Source: Bryobacteraceae bacterium | GTDB taxonomy: Bacteria; Acidobacteriota; Terriglobia; Bryobacterales; Bryobacteraceae | Direction of reading: 5' to 3' | Length of the DNA: 64,000 nt | Assembly: GCA_019748195.1 (NCBI GenBank) | Contig: JAIEPW010000016.1 | Location: 62,001 to 126,000 of the forward strand | In this document: positions 25,253-34,808 of the stretch, in pieces | Layout of the letters: each line of letters starts with the position of its first letter | Numbering within the stretch: the stretch's first letter is position 1 | Program-made: the position numbers and the translations under genes | Notes under the pieces: model-generated | Databases searched by the model: none | Told to the model about the DNA's origin: nothing | The model's input: only the letters and a program-made list of their open reading frames with translations

Positions 25253-26770
25253 GTGTCGACCCAAGCCATTCCCATTACGGGCGCGCACCCCCGGAAGATC
25301 TCCCGGTTCTTCATCCCATCCCTGTCGGACTTCTTCTTCGTGTTCGTCATCGTCTGGTCGTTTCTCACCAGTCCGGCGGGCTGGGAGCGGCTGCTGCTCG
25401 ACGGCGACGCCGGGTTCCACATCCGTATCGGCGACCTGATCCGCGCGAACGCTGCCGTCCCCATGCACGATGTCTTCGCCTTCTCCGTGCCCGGACAGAA
25501 ATGGTATGCCTTCGAGTGGCTCTCCGAAGTCGCCTACTCCGCCGCGCATGACTTTTATGGTCTGAAGGGAGTGGTCCTCGTGGCGGGGCTGACACTGGCG
25601 GCGGCGTTTACCATTCTGCTCCGCTACTCGTTGTGGCTTGGCGCCAACGCGCTGATCGCCGTTCCGATGGTATTGGTCGCGGTCAACGCTGCCAATATCC
25701 ATTTTTACGCCCGGCCGCATCTGTTCACGTGGATTCTGCTGGCGATCGCCCTCTGGATCGTGCAGCGGGACCGCCGCTCGCCCGGCTGGGCCGCGTGGCT
25801 GCTGGTGCCTCTTACCATCGTCTGGGCGAACCTGCATGGGGGCTTCTTCGTGTTCTTCCCGCTGCTGGCGCTGCTCATCGCAGGGGAAGCTGCGGAAGCC
25901 TGGCTCGACGGACGCACCTTCCAGCGCGCCTTCCGCTACGCCCGGATCGCTTTCGCCTGCGCGGTGGCCTCCCTGGTGAATCCCTATGGCTTCGAACTGC
26001 ACCTGCATATCGCGGAGGTGCTGAACGCCACCTGGATCCTGACGATGGTGAAGGAGTTCCAGTCGCCGAGCTTCCGCGGCGAGGCGATGCTGGCATACCT
26101 CGGCGTGCTCTTCCTGTCGCTTTGCCTCATCGGCGGCATGCTCCGCCGGCGCCGTATGGTGGAGCCGCTTTGGATCCTGTTCCTTGCCTACGCGTCGCTG
26201 GTTTCGGTGCGCCACGTTCCGGTATTCGTTCTGGTGGCGGCTCCACTCGCTGCCGCCGAGCTCACCCATCACTGGTCCGCCTGGATCGCCACCCGGCCCC
26301 GCCGAAGTCCGGAGCGCATTCTCGATCAGGCGCAGGCCCAATTCGCCGCCGGCGCCGCGCACACCAGCATCTGGGTCGTCGTGTTCGCGCTCGTGTTGAT
26401 GGTGATCCCGGGAATTGCCTGGCCCACCGCCATGCCGGAAGGGATCTTTCCCCACGACTTCGCGGAGGAAACCGCCAGCTCCCGCACCTTCACCTCCGAT
26501 CAATGGGCGGACTACCTGATTTACCGCAATTTTCCCAATCAACAAGTCTTCCTCGACGGCCGCCACAACTACTACGGCGAAAAGCTGCTTACCGAGTATC
26601 AGGATCTGATGAACGGGCACCCTCGCTGGCGGCAACTGGCCGCGCGCTATCAGTTCGATAAGATTCTGGTGCCTGCGGATTCGCCCCTGGCGGGCGCGGT
26701 GGCCACCAGCGGCGAGTGGAGAGTCGCGCGGCGCGACGAAAACGCCGTCCTGTTCGAACGAAGGCGATAA
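25253..26770 (+). CDS. Polytopic membrane protein, GT-C-like, partner of a GT2 enzyme
   Basis: 505 aa, GTG start. About ten hydrophobic spans, beginning FFFVFVIVWSFLTSPAG. A periplasmic acidic loop after the first span (GDAGFHIRIGDLIRANAAVPMHDVFAFS) resembles the catalytic loop position of GT-C glycosyltransferases. The C-terminus is soluble (QWADYLIYRNFPNQQVFLDGRHNYYGE, RYQFDKILVPADSPLAGAV). It lies 3 bp before a polyprenyl-phosphate glycosyltransferase and then a methyltransferase, so it may use or move the lipid-linked sugar. No exact family recognised. Confidence 0.7.
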   Translation: MSTQAIPITGAHPRKISRFFIPSLSDFFFVFVIVWSFLTSPAGWERLLLDGDAGFHIRIGDLIRANAAVPMHDVFAFSVPGQKWYAFEWLSEVAYSAAHDFYGLKGVVLVAGLTLAAAFTILLRYSLWLGANALIAVPMVLVAVNAANIHFYARPHLFTWILLAIALWIVQRDRRSPGWAAWLLVPLTIVWANLHGGFFVFFPLLALLIAGEAAEAWLDGRTFQRAFRYARIAFACAVASLVNPYGFELHLHIAEVLNATWILTMVKEFQSPSFRGEAMLAYLGVLFLSLCLIGGMLRRRRMVEPLWILFLAYASLVSVRHVPVFVLVAAPLAAAELTHHWSAWIATRPRRSPERILDQAQAQFAAGAAHTSIWVVVFALVLMVIPGIAWPTAMPEGIFPHDFAEETASSRTFTSDQWADYLIYRNFPNQQVFLDGRHNYYGEKLLTEYQDLMNGHPRWRQLAARYQFDKILVPADSPLAGAVATSGEWRVARRDENAVLFERRR

Positions 26771-26773
26771 GCC

Positions 26774-27844
26774 ATGCCCCAGCCCCGCTACCAACTGACG
26801 CCGCGCAAGCCGCCCAATCTGATCTCGCTGGTCCTGCCGGTGTACAACGAGGAGCCGCTGGCCGCAATGCTGCGCGCCGAACTCACCCAGTTCATCGATG
26901 CCGCTCCTTACGCCTTCGAAGTGATCCTGGTGAACGATGGCAGCTCCGACCATACGCTTCCGCTGCTGCTCGAATGGGCCGAAGCCGACCGCCGGGTGAA
27001 GCTGGTCAGCCTGACCCGCAACTTCGGGCAGCAGGCAGCGGTCACCGCCGGCCTCGACTACGCCCGCGGTGACGCCATTGTCATCATGGACGCCGACCTG
27101 CAGGACCCCCCCGGCGTCATCGTGGACATGGTGCGCGAATACTGCCGGGGCTACGACGTGGTCTACGCCCGCCGCGCCGTGCGCCATGGAGAGACGGCCT
27201 TCAAACGGTTCACCTCCTTGGCCTTCTACCGCGTGATGAAAACGCTGATCCATCGCGATCTGCCCGCCGATGTGGGCGACTTCCGGCTGATCTCGCGCCG
27301 CTGCCTGTACGCGCTCCGCTCCCTGCGCGAAACCCACCGGTTCATGCGCGGCCTGGTGACCTGGGTCGGCTTCCCGCAAACTTCCGTGGAATTTGTACGG
27401 CGCGCCCGCCCGGCGGGCGAGACCAAGTACGGGGCGGCGCAGATGGTGAAGCTCGCCTGGACCGCCGCGGTGTCCTTCTCGCCCGCGCCGCTGCGGCTCA
27501 GCTTCATCGCCGGGCTGATCGCCTTCGCGCTCGGCATCACGCAGGCCGTCAACGCGGTCGTGCGCGCCACCTTCGGACTCTACCTGGTGCCCGGATGGGC
27601 CTCCATTATCGTGGTCAATTGCCTCATCGGAGGCGCCATCCTGATGAGCATCGGCGTGCTCGGGGAATACATCGGACGCATCTTCGAGGAATCGAAGAAC
27701 CGGCCCCTGTATATTGTCGAATCCGCCCGGAACGTCGCCGAGATCGCCGAGCCGGACCCGGACGTTCATCGCACTCAACTGATCCGCCTGGGAGAGCATA
27801 TCCAGCAGTCCGAAGTCTCTCCCCGAATCGGGCAGGTGAAATGA
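26774..27844 (+). CDS. Glycosyltransferase family 2, DPM1/GtrB-like polyprenyl-phosphate glycosyltransferase
   Basis: 356 aa. GT-A domain: LISLVLPVYNEEPLAAML, VILVNDGSSDHT, the metal-binding DADLQDPPG, and FRLISRRCLYALRSL. Two C-terminal membrane spans (LSFIAGLIAFALGITQAVNAV and WASIIVVNCLIGGAILMSIGVLGEYIGRIFEE) match the GtrB type, which transfers a sugar from a nucleotide sugar to undecaprenyl phosphate at the inner membrane. It is 3 bp after the polytopic protein and overlaps the next gene by 4 bp (ATGA), so the three genes form an operon. Confidence 0.9.
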   Translation: MPQPRYQLTPRKPPNLISLVLPVYNEEPLAAMLRAELTQFIDAAPYAFEVILVNDGSSDHTLPLLLEWAEADRRVKLVSLTRNFGQQAAVTAGLDYARGDAIVIMDADLQDPPGVIVDMVREYCRGYDVVYARRAVRHGETAFKRFTSLAFYRVMKTLIHRDLPADVGDFRLISRRCLYALRSLRETHRFMRGLVTWVGFPQTSVEFVRRARPAGETKYGAAQMVKLAWTAAVSFSPAPLRLSFIAGLIAFALGITQAVNAVVRATFGLYLVPGWASIIVVNCLIGGAILMSIGVLGEYIGRIFEESKNRPLYIVESARNVAEIAEPDPDVHRTQLIRLGEHIQQSEVSPRIGQVK

Positions 27845-28644
27845 GCGAAGCGGTCCATCTCAGCGAGACGCACTTCCACGACGCCTGGGCCGCCGGCACG
27901 CGCCTGGAGGAGATCACCGTGCGCGAGGCGTTCGAAGCTCCCACGGCCGTCGAGAACCGCTTCATCCTCTCCCAGATGGGACCGCTGGCCGGCAAGCGGG
28001 TGCTCGACGTCGGCGCGGGCCTGGGCGAGTCCTCGGTGTACTTCGCCCTGCAGGGCGCCGACGTCACCGCCACCGACATTTCTCCCGGCATGGTGCGCAC
28101 CGCCGTCGACCTCGGCGTCCTGCACGGGGTCACCGTTCGCGGCCACGTCACCGCCGGCGAAGCGCTGGACACCGCACCCGATTACTACGACTTCGTCTAC
28201 ATCGCCAACACCATTCACCACGTGCCCGATCGCCGCGCGCTGTTCGCGCAGATCCACCGCACGCTGAAACCCGGCGGCCGATTCTTCTCCTGGGATCCTG
28301 TCGCCTACAATCCGGTGATCAACGTTTACCGTCGCATGGCCAGCGAAGTACGCACCGACGACGAAGCACCCTTGAAGCGCGCCGATCTGGCCCTCGCGCG
28401 TGAGTTCTTCCCCGATGTCCGGCACCGCGAGTTCTGGATCTCCACCCTCGCCTTGTTCTTGAAGTACTACCTGCTGGATCGCGTGCACCCGAATCAGGAC
28501 CGCTATTGGAAGCGGATTTACCGGGAAACCGGCGCGAGCCTGGCATGGTGGAAGCCGTTGCTGGCGCTCGACAACTCCCTTACGCGTCTGCCGGGCGTTC
28601 GCTGGCTGGCCTGGAACATGGTCATGTACGGCTCCAAACGCTAA
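27841..28644 (+). CDS. Class I SAM-dependent methyltransferase
   Basis: 267 aa from ATG 27841, which overlaps the GT2 stop. Motif I VLDVGAGLGESSVYFALQGADVTATD, motif post-I region GMVRTAVDLG, YYDFVYIANTIHHVPD, and LKPGGRFFSWDP are all standard. The C-terminal third (FFPDVRHREFWISTLALFLKYYLLDR) is substrate-specific and includes an amphipathic stretch, perhaps for lipid-linked substrates. Given the operon, it may methylate a glycolipid or its sugar. Confidence 0.85.
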   Translation: MSEAVHLSETHFHDAWAAGTRLEEITVREAFEAPTAVENRFILSQMGPLAGKRVLDVGAGLGESSVYFALQGADVTATDISPGMVRTAVDLGVLHGVTVRGHVTAGEALDTAPDYYDFVYIANTIHHVPDRRALFAQIHRTLKPGGRFFSWDPVAYNPVINVYRRMASEVRTDDEAPLKRADLALAREFFPDVRHREFWISTLALFLKYYLLDRVHPNQDRYWKRIYRETGASLAWWKPLLALDNSLTRLPGVRWLAWNMVMYGSKR

Positions 28645-28662
28645 TTGGGACCAGAGCCATAC

Positions 28663-28711
28663 CCAAAGAGTGTGAAATCGGGTACTATGCTCTTGATCTC
28701 GCGTTATACAA
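28663..28711 (+). promoter_or_regulatory. Upstream region of the ECF sigma factor gene
   Basis: AAGAGTGTGAAATCGGGTAC then TATGCT (28686-28691) lies 20 bp before the ATG at 28712. TATGCT could serve as a sigma-70 -10; alternatively TGTGAAAT with TACTATG may be the ECF factor's own promoter. No strong Shine-Dalgarno sequence is visible. Confidence 0.3.
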
Positions 28712-29272
28712 ATGGCGGAAAAGATCACCCTATTGGCGCGTCAGGCGGGCGCCGGCGATCGCCAGGCGCAGTCCGAGCTTTTCGAGCTGGTTTACGGTGA
28801 ACTGCGGAAACTGGCCGCGATTCACATGCAAAGAGAGCGCGGGGGGCATACCCTGCAGGCCACTGCGCTGGTCCATGAGGCCTATCTGCGGCTGTTTTCC
28901 TCCAATTTGACCTCCATTCAGGACCGCAAGCACTTTTTCGCCATCGCCAGCCGCGTAATGCGGCGCATCCTGGTGGACCACTCCCGCTCGCGCAAGGCCG
29001 GAAAACGGGGCGGCGGCGCGGAGGCCCTGGCGTTACTGGAAAACCAGCATCCGATTACGTACAACTTCGACGAAGTAATTGCCCTCGATGAGGCGCTTTC
29101 ACGCTTAGAGAAGTTAGACGCCCGGCAATGCCAGGTGGTGGAGATGCGTGTCTTCGGCGGGTTCAGCGAGGCGGAAATCGCCGAGGTTCTGGACGTAAGC
29201 GAGCGTACTGTGAAGCGCGACTGGAAGTTCGCGAAAGCGTGGCTCTATGGCGAAGTGGCAGGCCGCCAATGA
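28712..29272 (+). CDS. ECF-type RNA polymerase sigma factor
   Basis: 186 aa. Matches the ECF subgroup commonly next to serine/threonine kinases in Acidobacteria and Planctomycetes. Region 2: SELFELVYGELRKLAAIHMQRERGGHTLQATALVHEAYLRLF, DRKHFFAIASRVMRRILVDHSRSRKAGKRGGG. Region 4: ALSRLEKLDARQCQVVEMRVFGGFSEAEIAEVLDVSERTVKRDWKFAKAWLYGE. There is no adjacent anti-sigma gene; instead the kinase gene starts inside its last codons (29247), so control through the coupled kinase is likely. Confidence 0.9.
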   Translation: MAEKITLLARQAGAGDRQAQSELFELVYGELRKLAAIHMQRERGGHTLQATALVHEAYLRLFSSNLTSIQDRKHFFAIASRVMRRILVDHSRSRKAGKRGGGAEALALLENQHPITYNFDEVIALDEALSRLEKLDARQCQVVEMRVFGGFSEAEIAEVLDVSERTVKRDWKFAKAWLYGEVAGRQ

Positions 29273-31718
29273 CTTCACTCCCGAACAGTGGCAGCGCCTG
29301 AAGGCGATCTTCGATCTGGTGGCCGACGGACCGCCCGGCGAATGGCCCGCCCGCGTCCAGGAACTCTGCGACGGCGATCAGCCGCTGCGGGAGGCGGTGC
29401 TGCGGGTGCTCGACAACCACCGCCGGTCTACCGCGTTTCTCGAACGGCCGCTGACCAGCGTCCGCCCCGCCGAGTGGCGCCGCTTCGAGGCCGGAACGTG
29501 GCTGGCGTCGCGGTTCCACATCATCCGCTTTCTGGGCCGCGGCGGCATGGGCGAGGTCTATGAAGCCCGCGATACGGTGCTCGACGAACGCGTTGCCCTG
29601 AAGTGCCTTCCGCCCGAAACCGCCGAGGATGAACGGGCGGTGAACCGCCTGCGAACCGAGGTCCGCCGTGCCCGTCAGGTGACGCATCCCTACGTTTGCC
29701 GCGTCCACGAGTTGTTCGAAACCGGGGACGGCGCCGGCGTTCCGCTGGTGTTCGTCACCATGCAGTTGCTGCACGGGCTGACGCTGGCCGAGCATCTGGC
29801 CGCGCGGGGCAGCCTCCCTGTCTCGGAAGCCCTGCCGCTGATCGCCGGGATCGCCGGCGCGCTCGACGCCTGTCATGAAGCGGGCGTGGTGCACGGCGAT
29901 GTCAAGCCCGGCAATGTGTTCCTGGTCGAATCCGACGGCGGCTCGCGGCATCCCGTGCTCACCGATTTCGGGCTGGCGCGCCCCGCGGCCAACCCGACCT
30001 CGGCCACCTCTGTGATGGCCGGCACTCCGCGATACATGGCGCCGGAACTGCTGCGGGGCGGCGTTCCCAGCCCGGCGTCCGACATCTACGCACTCGGCGT
30101 GCTCGCACGCGAACTCGTCGAGCCGGCGGACGCCGAGCGCTGGAATCCCGCGCTCCACCGGTGCCTCGGCCCCAGCCCGCTGGCCCGCCCGCGGACGGCG
30201 GGCGAGTTCGCGCGATCGCTTTCCGCCGGCCGTTTCAGCCGCCGCACGGTGGTGCTGGCGGCCGCCGGCACGCTGGCGGCGGGCGGCCCGGCCGCGTGGC
30301 TGGCCGCGCGCAAGACCGGCGACAAGGTCCGCCTTGCGGTATTGCCCTTCGAGAATCAGAGCGCCGCCGCGGACCAGTACCTCGCCTCCGGCATCACCGA
30401 GCAGTTGATCTCACGCCTGCAGCGCCGTCCGGGTTTCTGGGTGGCGGGCCGCGGCAGCTCGTTCTACTACGCCGACAAGCTCGCGCCGTCGCGCGAGGTC
30501 GCGCGTAATCTGAATGTCGCATGGCTGCTGATGGGCGCGGTGCGCCGCGGCGGCGCCGGGATCGCGGTCCAGGCCACGCTGCTCGACTCCGAGGGCCGGT
30601 CCGCCAACTGGACCCGCGGCTTCGAAGCCGGCATCACCGAACTGCAGAAACTGGAAATGAAAATCGCCGACGCCGTTGCCGCGCGCCTTGCGCCCGCGCT
30701 GGCGCAGGCCGGAATTGGAGGTCAAACGGCCATGCGAGCTGATCCCCGCGCTTACGAACTGGTGATGAAGGGACGCTACCATCACAACCAGCGCACGCTG
30801 GAGGAGATGTCGCGCGCCGTCAGCCTGTTCGAGGAAGCCATTCGCGCCGATCCGAAGTTCGCTTTTGCGTATTCGTGCCTGGCGGAGACGCTGACCACCA
30901 TGGCCGACAACGGGCAGCTTCCTCCCGATGAGACCTTCCCGAAAGCCAAGGCGGCGGCGCTGGACGCCATCACGCTGGACCCGGCGCTGGCGCACGGGCA
31001 CGCGATCTTCGCCGCGGTCACGTCCATCTACGACATGGACTGGACTACCGCCGACAAGCACTTCCGCACGGCGGTGGACCTGGATGTCAACGACGTCAGC
31101 TCCCGGCAGTGGTATTCCGCGCTGCTGTTGAAGCTTGGGCGCGTGGAGGAAAGCCTGCGTTTCGCGCAGGAGGCGATCGACCGGGACGCCGGCTCCGCCG
31201 CCGCGCATTTCAACGCCGGCGCGATGCAGTATTACTCGCGGCGCTATTCCGACGCGGCGGAAACGCTGGAGGCCATGCGGCGGCGGTGGCCCGATTTTCA
31301 CGTGGTGCGCGAGATGCAGGCCGAGCTCTACGCCAGGCTCGGCCGCCAGGCGGAGGCCGAGGAGATCGCCGCGCAAACGCTGAGGCAAAGCCGCCACCCC
31401 GGTCACGCCCTGACTTACGCCGCGGTCACGCTGGCGGTTCTGGGACGCCGCGAGGAAGCCGAGGAGCGCCTGCGCGAAGTGGAGAAGGCCTCCGGCGGCA
31501 TCCGCTTCCAGCCATTCCACGCGGCGCGGGCGTACGCCGAACTCGGCCGCGCCGACGACGCCGTGCGCTGGCTGCAGGCCGCGCTCGACCGCCGGGACAG
31601 CGGCGTGCAGATCGCCGGAGTCCATCCCTCCTTCGATCGCATCCGCGACGACCCCCGGTATCACAACCTCATGAAGCGGTTGCGCTTGCCGGTGCAGTCC
31701 GCCGGGCGTGTGAACTGA
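29247..31718 (+). CDS. Membrane serine/threonine protein kinase with FlgO/TolB-like and TPR domains
   Basis: 823 aa. A helical N-terminus (EQWQRLKAIFDLVADGPPGEW, residues 12-65) is typical of kinases paired with ECF factors. Kinase domain ~90-330: GRGGMGEVYEA, K119, HGDVKPGN (D218), DFGLAR (D240). One membrane span ~334-353. Then a TolB/FlgO-like domain (RLAVLPFENQSAAADQYLASGITEQLISRLQR) and about seven TPR units to the C-terminus (RADPKFAFAYSCLAE, LDPALAHGHAIFAA, GSAAAHFNAGAMQYYSRRY). Its start overlaps the sigma factor by 26 nt, giving translational coupling. Probably senses envelope signals and phosphorylates the sigma factor or other targets. Confidence 0.9.
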   Translation: MAKWQAANDFTPEQWQRLKAIFDLVADGPPGEWPARVQELCDGDQPLREAVLRVLDNHRRSTAFLERPLTSVRPAEWRRFEAGTWLASRFHIIRFLGRGGMGEVYEARDTVLDERVALKCLPPETAEDERAVNRLRTEVRRARQVTHPYVCRVHELFETGDGAGVPLVFVTMQLLHGLTLAEHLAARGSLPVSEALPLIAGIAGALDACHEAGVVHGDVKPGNVFLVESDGGSRHPVLTDFGLARPAANPTSATSVMAGTPRYMAPELLRGGVPSPASDIYALGVLARELVEPADAERWNPALHRCLGPSPLARPRTAGEFARSLSAGRFSRRTVVLAAAGTLAAGGPAAWLAARKTGDKVRLAVLPFENQSAAADQYLASGITEQLISRLQRRPGFWVAGRGSSFYYADKLAPSREVARNLNVAWLLMGAVRRGGAGIAVQATLLDSEGRSANWTRGFEAGITELQKLEMKIADAVAARLAPALAQAGIGGQTAMRADPRAYELVMKGRYHHNQRTLEEMSRAVSLFEEAIRADPKFAFAYSCLAETLTTMADNGQLPPDETFPKAKAAALDAITLDPALAHGHAIFAAVTSIYDMDWTTADKHFRTAVDLDVNDVSSRQWYSALLLKLGRVEESLRFAQEAIDRDAGSAAAHFNAGAMQYYSRRYSDAAETLEAMRRRWPDFHVVREMQAELYARLGRQAEAEEIAAQTLRQSRHPGHALTYAAVTLAVLGRREEAEERLREVEKASGGIRFQPFHAARAYAELGRADDAVRWLQAALDRRDSGVQIAGVHPSFDRIRDDPRYHNLMKRLRLPVQSAGRVN

Positions 31719-31731
31719 CGCCGGTCTTGCA

Positions 31732-32964
31732 CTACAAACAAAACGGCGCGGGATTCAACTCCTCTTCCGCCAACACCCGCGGCCGCCAGCCCAGCGACAC
31801 CGGAACTTCATACAACCGCTGGAACCCAAGGCGGTGCCAGGGGCAGCACAAATCCGGCGTCAACACCCGCACCACCGGCATCGCCACCTCCGGCCGCGTC
31901 AGCACCGCCGCAAACAACCGCAGCCCCTTGCGCCGCGCGATCGCCAGGCAATGCCCGTACTCATCGCCCGCGGGAATCTCCACCGCCGCGGCTCGCGCGT
32001 CCGGGTCCGGCCGCAAGTGCGCTTCCGACTCCAGCGTCGCCACGCTCCGCCAATACTGGAAACAGGCCCCCTGGCTGTAGCGCCGGAATTCGCCAGGCTC
32101 GGCTCCGGCCCACGCAGACGTGATTTGCGCCAGCTCCGCCAGCGCCTTCCAGGCCGCCCGCTCCAATCCGAACGCCGCCCCGAAGCCGAGCGTCAGATCG
32201 CCGCCCGCCTCGTCGGCGCCGATCGCCACGCAGACGGCGATCCCCAGATCGCTGGTGAGATCGAGCAGCGTCGTGGACCGCCCTTCCGCGTGCGCCTCCA
32301 CGTGATCCGCCATTTCCGCCCAGCCCAGCGCGCGGGGGTCGAGCGCCGGCCGCCGGACCCGGTTGTACCACCACATCGCCGTCGCGTCCCGCTCCACCAG
32401 CTCCAGAAACCCGCGCACCACCGCGGCTTCGAACGTCTCTCCCGCGGCGCAGCCGTTCGAATCCGGCACGCACAACGTCCTGCGATCCAGTGGGCCGTAA
32501 CCGGCATAGCAATACTGCATCGGAATCACGCGGAATCCGTCGCCCAACAGGTCCGAGACCGGGGTCCACTCGATCTCGACATCGTCTTCGTAGCGAACCG
32601 GCACGTACGGGAACCGCCATGCGCTGGTCTCGGCATCCTTGCGGCGCCGGTACTGGGCCTCGCTGAATTGCAACAGATCGCGGGGATGGATCGCCTGCTC
32701 GCCGAGCTGGGAATACGACGCGGCGAACCGCGGCTCATCGCCCTGGAAGGTGATGCTGTAGCGCTCGGCCGCTTCCGCCAGGCAGGATCGCCGGGCAGTC
32801 TCTTCGTTCCGGCTCTGCCCGGATACGAACACCTTCGAAACCGGTCGCGATGGTTCCGATCGCGGCAGAGTCAACTCCGCCGCGGTAACGAAAAAGCCAT
32901 TCCGCCGCGACGTGCTCAGTTCGGAAAGGCGGCCCTCGAAGCCCGGCGGCACGGTGGACATCAC
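31732..32964 (-). CDS. YcaO-like family protein (ATP-dependent cyclodehydratase-type)
   Basis: 410 aa. The YcaO fold is shown by [34 protein letters not shown] (S-x3-E nucleotide and Mg site), [32 protein letters not shown] (E-x3-E/R site), and [22 protein letters not shown]. The C-terminus ends NPAPFCL, with only one P-x-P, weaker than the PxPxP tail of azoline-forming YcaOs. YcaO enzymes activate peptide amide oxygens with ATP to make azolines, macroamidines or thioamides. No ThiF-like partner, flavin dehydrogenase or precursor peptide is seen nearby. Start overlaps the P-type ATPase stop by 4 bp, so the two are coupled. Confidence 0.85.
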   Translation of the reverse strand: MMSTVPPGFEGRLSELSTSRRNGFFVTAAELTLPRSEPSRPVSKVFVSGQSRNEETARRSCLAEAAERYSITFQGDEPRFAASYSQLGEQAIHPRDLLQFSEAQYRRRKDAETSAWRFPYVPVRYEDDVEIEWTPVSDLLGDGFRVIPMQYCYAGYGPLDRRTLCVPDSNGCAAGETFEAAVVRGFLELVERDATAMWWYNRVRRPALDPRALGWAEMADHVEAHAEGRSTTLLDLTSDLGIAVCVAIGADEAGGDLTLGFGAAFGLERAAWKALAELAQITSAWAGAEPGEFRRYSQGACFQYWRSVATLESEAHLRPDPDARAAAVEIPAGDEYGHCLAIARRKGLRLFAAVLTRPEVAMPVVRVLTPDLCCPWHRLGFQRLYEVPVSLGWRPRVLAEEELNPAPFCL

Positions 32965-34805
32965 GGCGCCTCGAAATCGCTGAGCGCTTCCCCGGGCCGG
33001 GACACCCGCACCGCGTTCAGCACTGTCGCCAGGTCGATGAACTCCTGCGCCACCGCGCCCAGCAGCGGCGGCAGGAATCCGAACACCGCCAGCACCATGC
33101 CCAGAAAGCTCAGCGCGATGCCCCCCACCGCGCTCTGCAGCGCGATCCGCCTCATGCGCCGGCCGATGTGCATCAGCTCGTCCACCTTCTCCAGCGACGT
33201 GTCGAGCACCACCGCGTCCGCGGCCTCCGCTGTCACGTCCGAGTTGTGCCCGAAAGCAATGCCTACCGTGGCCGCGGTCATCGCCGGCGCGTCGTTGATC
33301 CCGTCGCCCAGGAACAGAGTCGGCGCCAGCGCCGTCTCCCGCCGCACCAGTTCCAGCTTCTGCTCCGGACTCTGCCCGGCGTGCACTTCGCGGATTCCCA
33401 CCTTGTCGGCCAGATAACGGACCTCGGATTCGCGATCGCCGGAAACCAGCATGGTCTTCCCCACCGCGTGCCGCGGCGCCAGGTGACCCACGAAGCTGCG
33501 GCTGGCCTCGCGCGGCTCATCGCGAAAGCGGAATGTCGCCGCGTAAGCCCCGTCCACCAGGACCACGCATTCCAATCCTCCGGCCAGCGGCGGCAGCGGC
33601 GCCCCTTGCAACTGATCCCGGCCCGTGATCCGCAGCTCGCGCCCTTCCACTTCGCCGCTCAGTCCCTGGCCCGGACGCTCGCTGATCTTCGCCGCATTGG
33701 GCAGCGGCGCGCTGGCCGCACCCCGCACGATTGCCCCCGCCAGCGGGTGTTTCGAGTACTGCTCCAGCGCCGCCGCCCAGCGCAACACGCTCTTCTCGTC
33801 CACTCCCGGAGCGGGCAGGACTTCGGTCAGCGTCGGCCGCCCATAGGTCAGGGTGCCCGTCTTGTCGAAGATTAAGGTCCGCACCTGCGAGATCTGCTCC
33901 AGCGCCGCCGGGTTGCGCACGATCATCCCGCGCTTGGCGGCCAGCGAAATCGCCCCGATAATCGCCACCGGCACCGCGATCAGCAGCGGGCAGGGCGTGG
34001 CGATCACCATCACCGCCAGAAACCGTTTCGGATCCTGCGAAATTGCCCATCCCGCCACGCCCATCGCCAGCGCCAGCACCGTGTACCACGCGCCCAGCCG
34101 GTCCGCCAGGCGCCGCATCCGCGGCCGGTTCTGCTCCGCCTCCTGCATCACGCGCATGATCTTGGCGTAGCGCGAGTCCACGGCCGCGCGCGTCGCGCGC
34201 ACCGTCAGCGCCGCCTCGCCGTTGATCGCGCCGCTGAGCACCGCCGAACCCGGCGTTTTCGAGATCACGAACGGCTCGCCCGTCAGGTAACTCTCATCCA
34301 TCGAGCCATGACCCTCGGAAACCTCGCCGTCCACCGCGCAGATCTCGTGCGGCAGCACGATCAATTCATCGCCGGGACACACCGTTCCGGCGGGCACGTC
34401 CGCGAAACCCGATTCCGACTTACGATGCGCGATGGACGGCATCCGGCGCGCCAGCGCGTCCAGCACCGAGGATGCCCGCCGCAGGGCGTAATTCTCCAGC
34501 GCCTCCCCGCCCGACAGCATCAGGACCACGATCGCGCCCACCAGGTATTCGCCCAGCAGGACGGCGGTGACGATCGAGATGCCGGCCAGAAGATCGGAAC
34601 CGAAGTCGCGGGCGAACGCCTTTCGCGTCAGGTCCCACACGATCGGCAGCCCGCCCAGCGCCAACGCCGCGAACAGCGGCCAGTTCCGCGCTTCGGGCCA
34701 GGTGACCCGCAGCACCAGGTGCGCCAGGATCGCCGCCAGCGCCGCCGCCGCGATCACGCCTTCCCGCGATTCCACAATCGCCAGGATCTTGCGCCAGGTT
34801 CCCAA
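32961..34805 (-). CDS. P1B-type heavy-metal ATPase with a TPC transmembrane motif
   Basis: 614 aa. Actuator loop [13 protein letters not shown], metal-site helix [19 protein letters not shown] (TPC rather than the CPC of Cu/Zn pumps), phosphorylation site [13 protein letters not shown]1B HP motif [11 protein letters not shown], and hinge [10 protein letters not shown]. About six to eight membrane spans. There is no N-terminal CxxC metal-binding domain. The TPC motif points to a non-classical P1B subgroup, so the ion cannot be assigned. It lies 3 bp after the HIT gene and overlaps the YcaO gene (ATGA), late in a long minus-strand run. Confidence 0.9.
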   Translation of the reverse strand: MGTWRKILAIVESREGVIAAAALAAILAHLVLRVTWPEARNWPLFAALALGGLPIVWDLTRKAFARDFGSDLLAGISIVTAVLLGEYLVGAIVVLMLSGGEALENYALRRASSVLDALARRMPSIAHRKSESGFADVPAGTVCPGDELIVLPHEICAVDGEVSEGHGSMDESYLTGEPFVISKTPGSAVLSGAINGEAALTVRATRAAVDSRYAKIMRVMQEAEQNRPRMRRLADRLGAWYTVLALAMGVAGWAISQDPKRFLAVMVIATPCPLLIAVPVAIIGAISLAAKRGMIVRNPAALEQISQVRTLIFDKTGTLTYGRPTLTEVLPAPGVDEKSVLRWAAALEQYSKHPLAGAIVRGAASAPLPNAAKISERPGQGLSGEVEGRELRITGRDQLQGAPLPPLAGGLECVVLVDGAYAATFRFRDEPREASRSFVGHLAPRHAVGKTMLVSGDRESEVRYLADKVGIREVHAGQSPEQKLELVRRETALAPTLFLGDGINDAPAMTAATVGIAFGHNSDVTAEAADAVVLDTSLEKVDELMHIGRRMRRIALQSAVGGIALSFLGMVLAVFGFLPPLLGAVAQEFIDLATVLNAVRVSRPGEALSDFEAP

Positions 34806-34808
34806 GGC

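Noticed and set aside
25208-27799. 863-codon minus-strand open frame.
   Set aside because: It is His/Gln/Arg/Gly-rich with no domain and lies antisense to two convincing genes; high GC gives long antisense frames.
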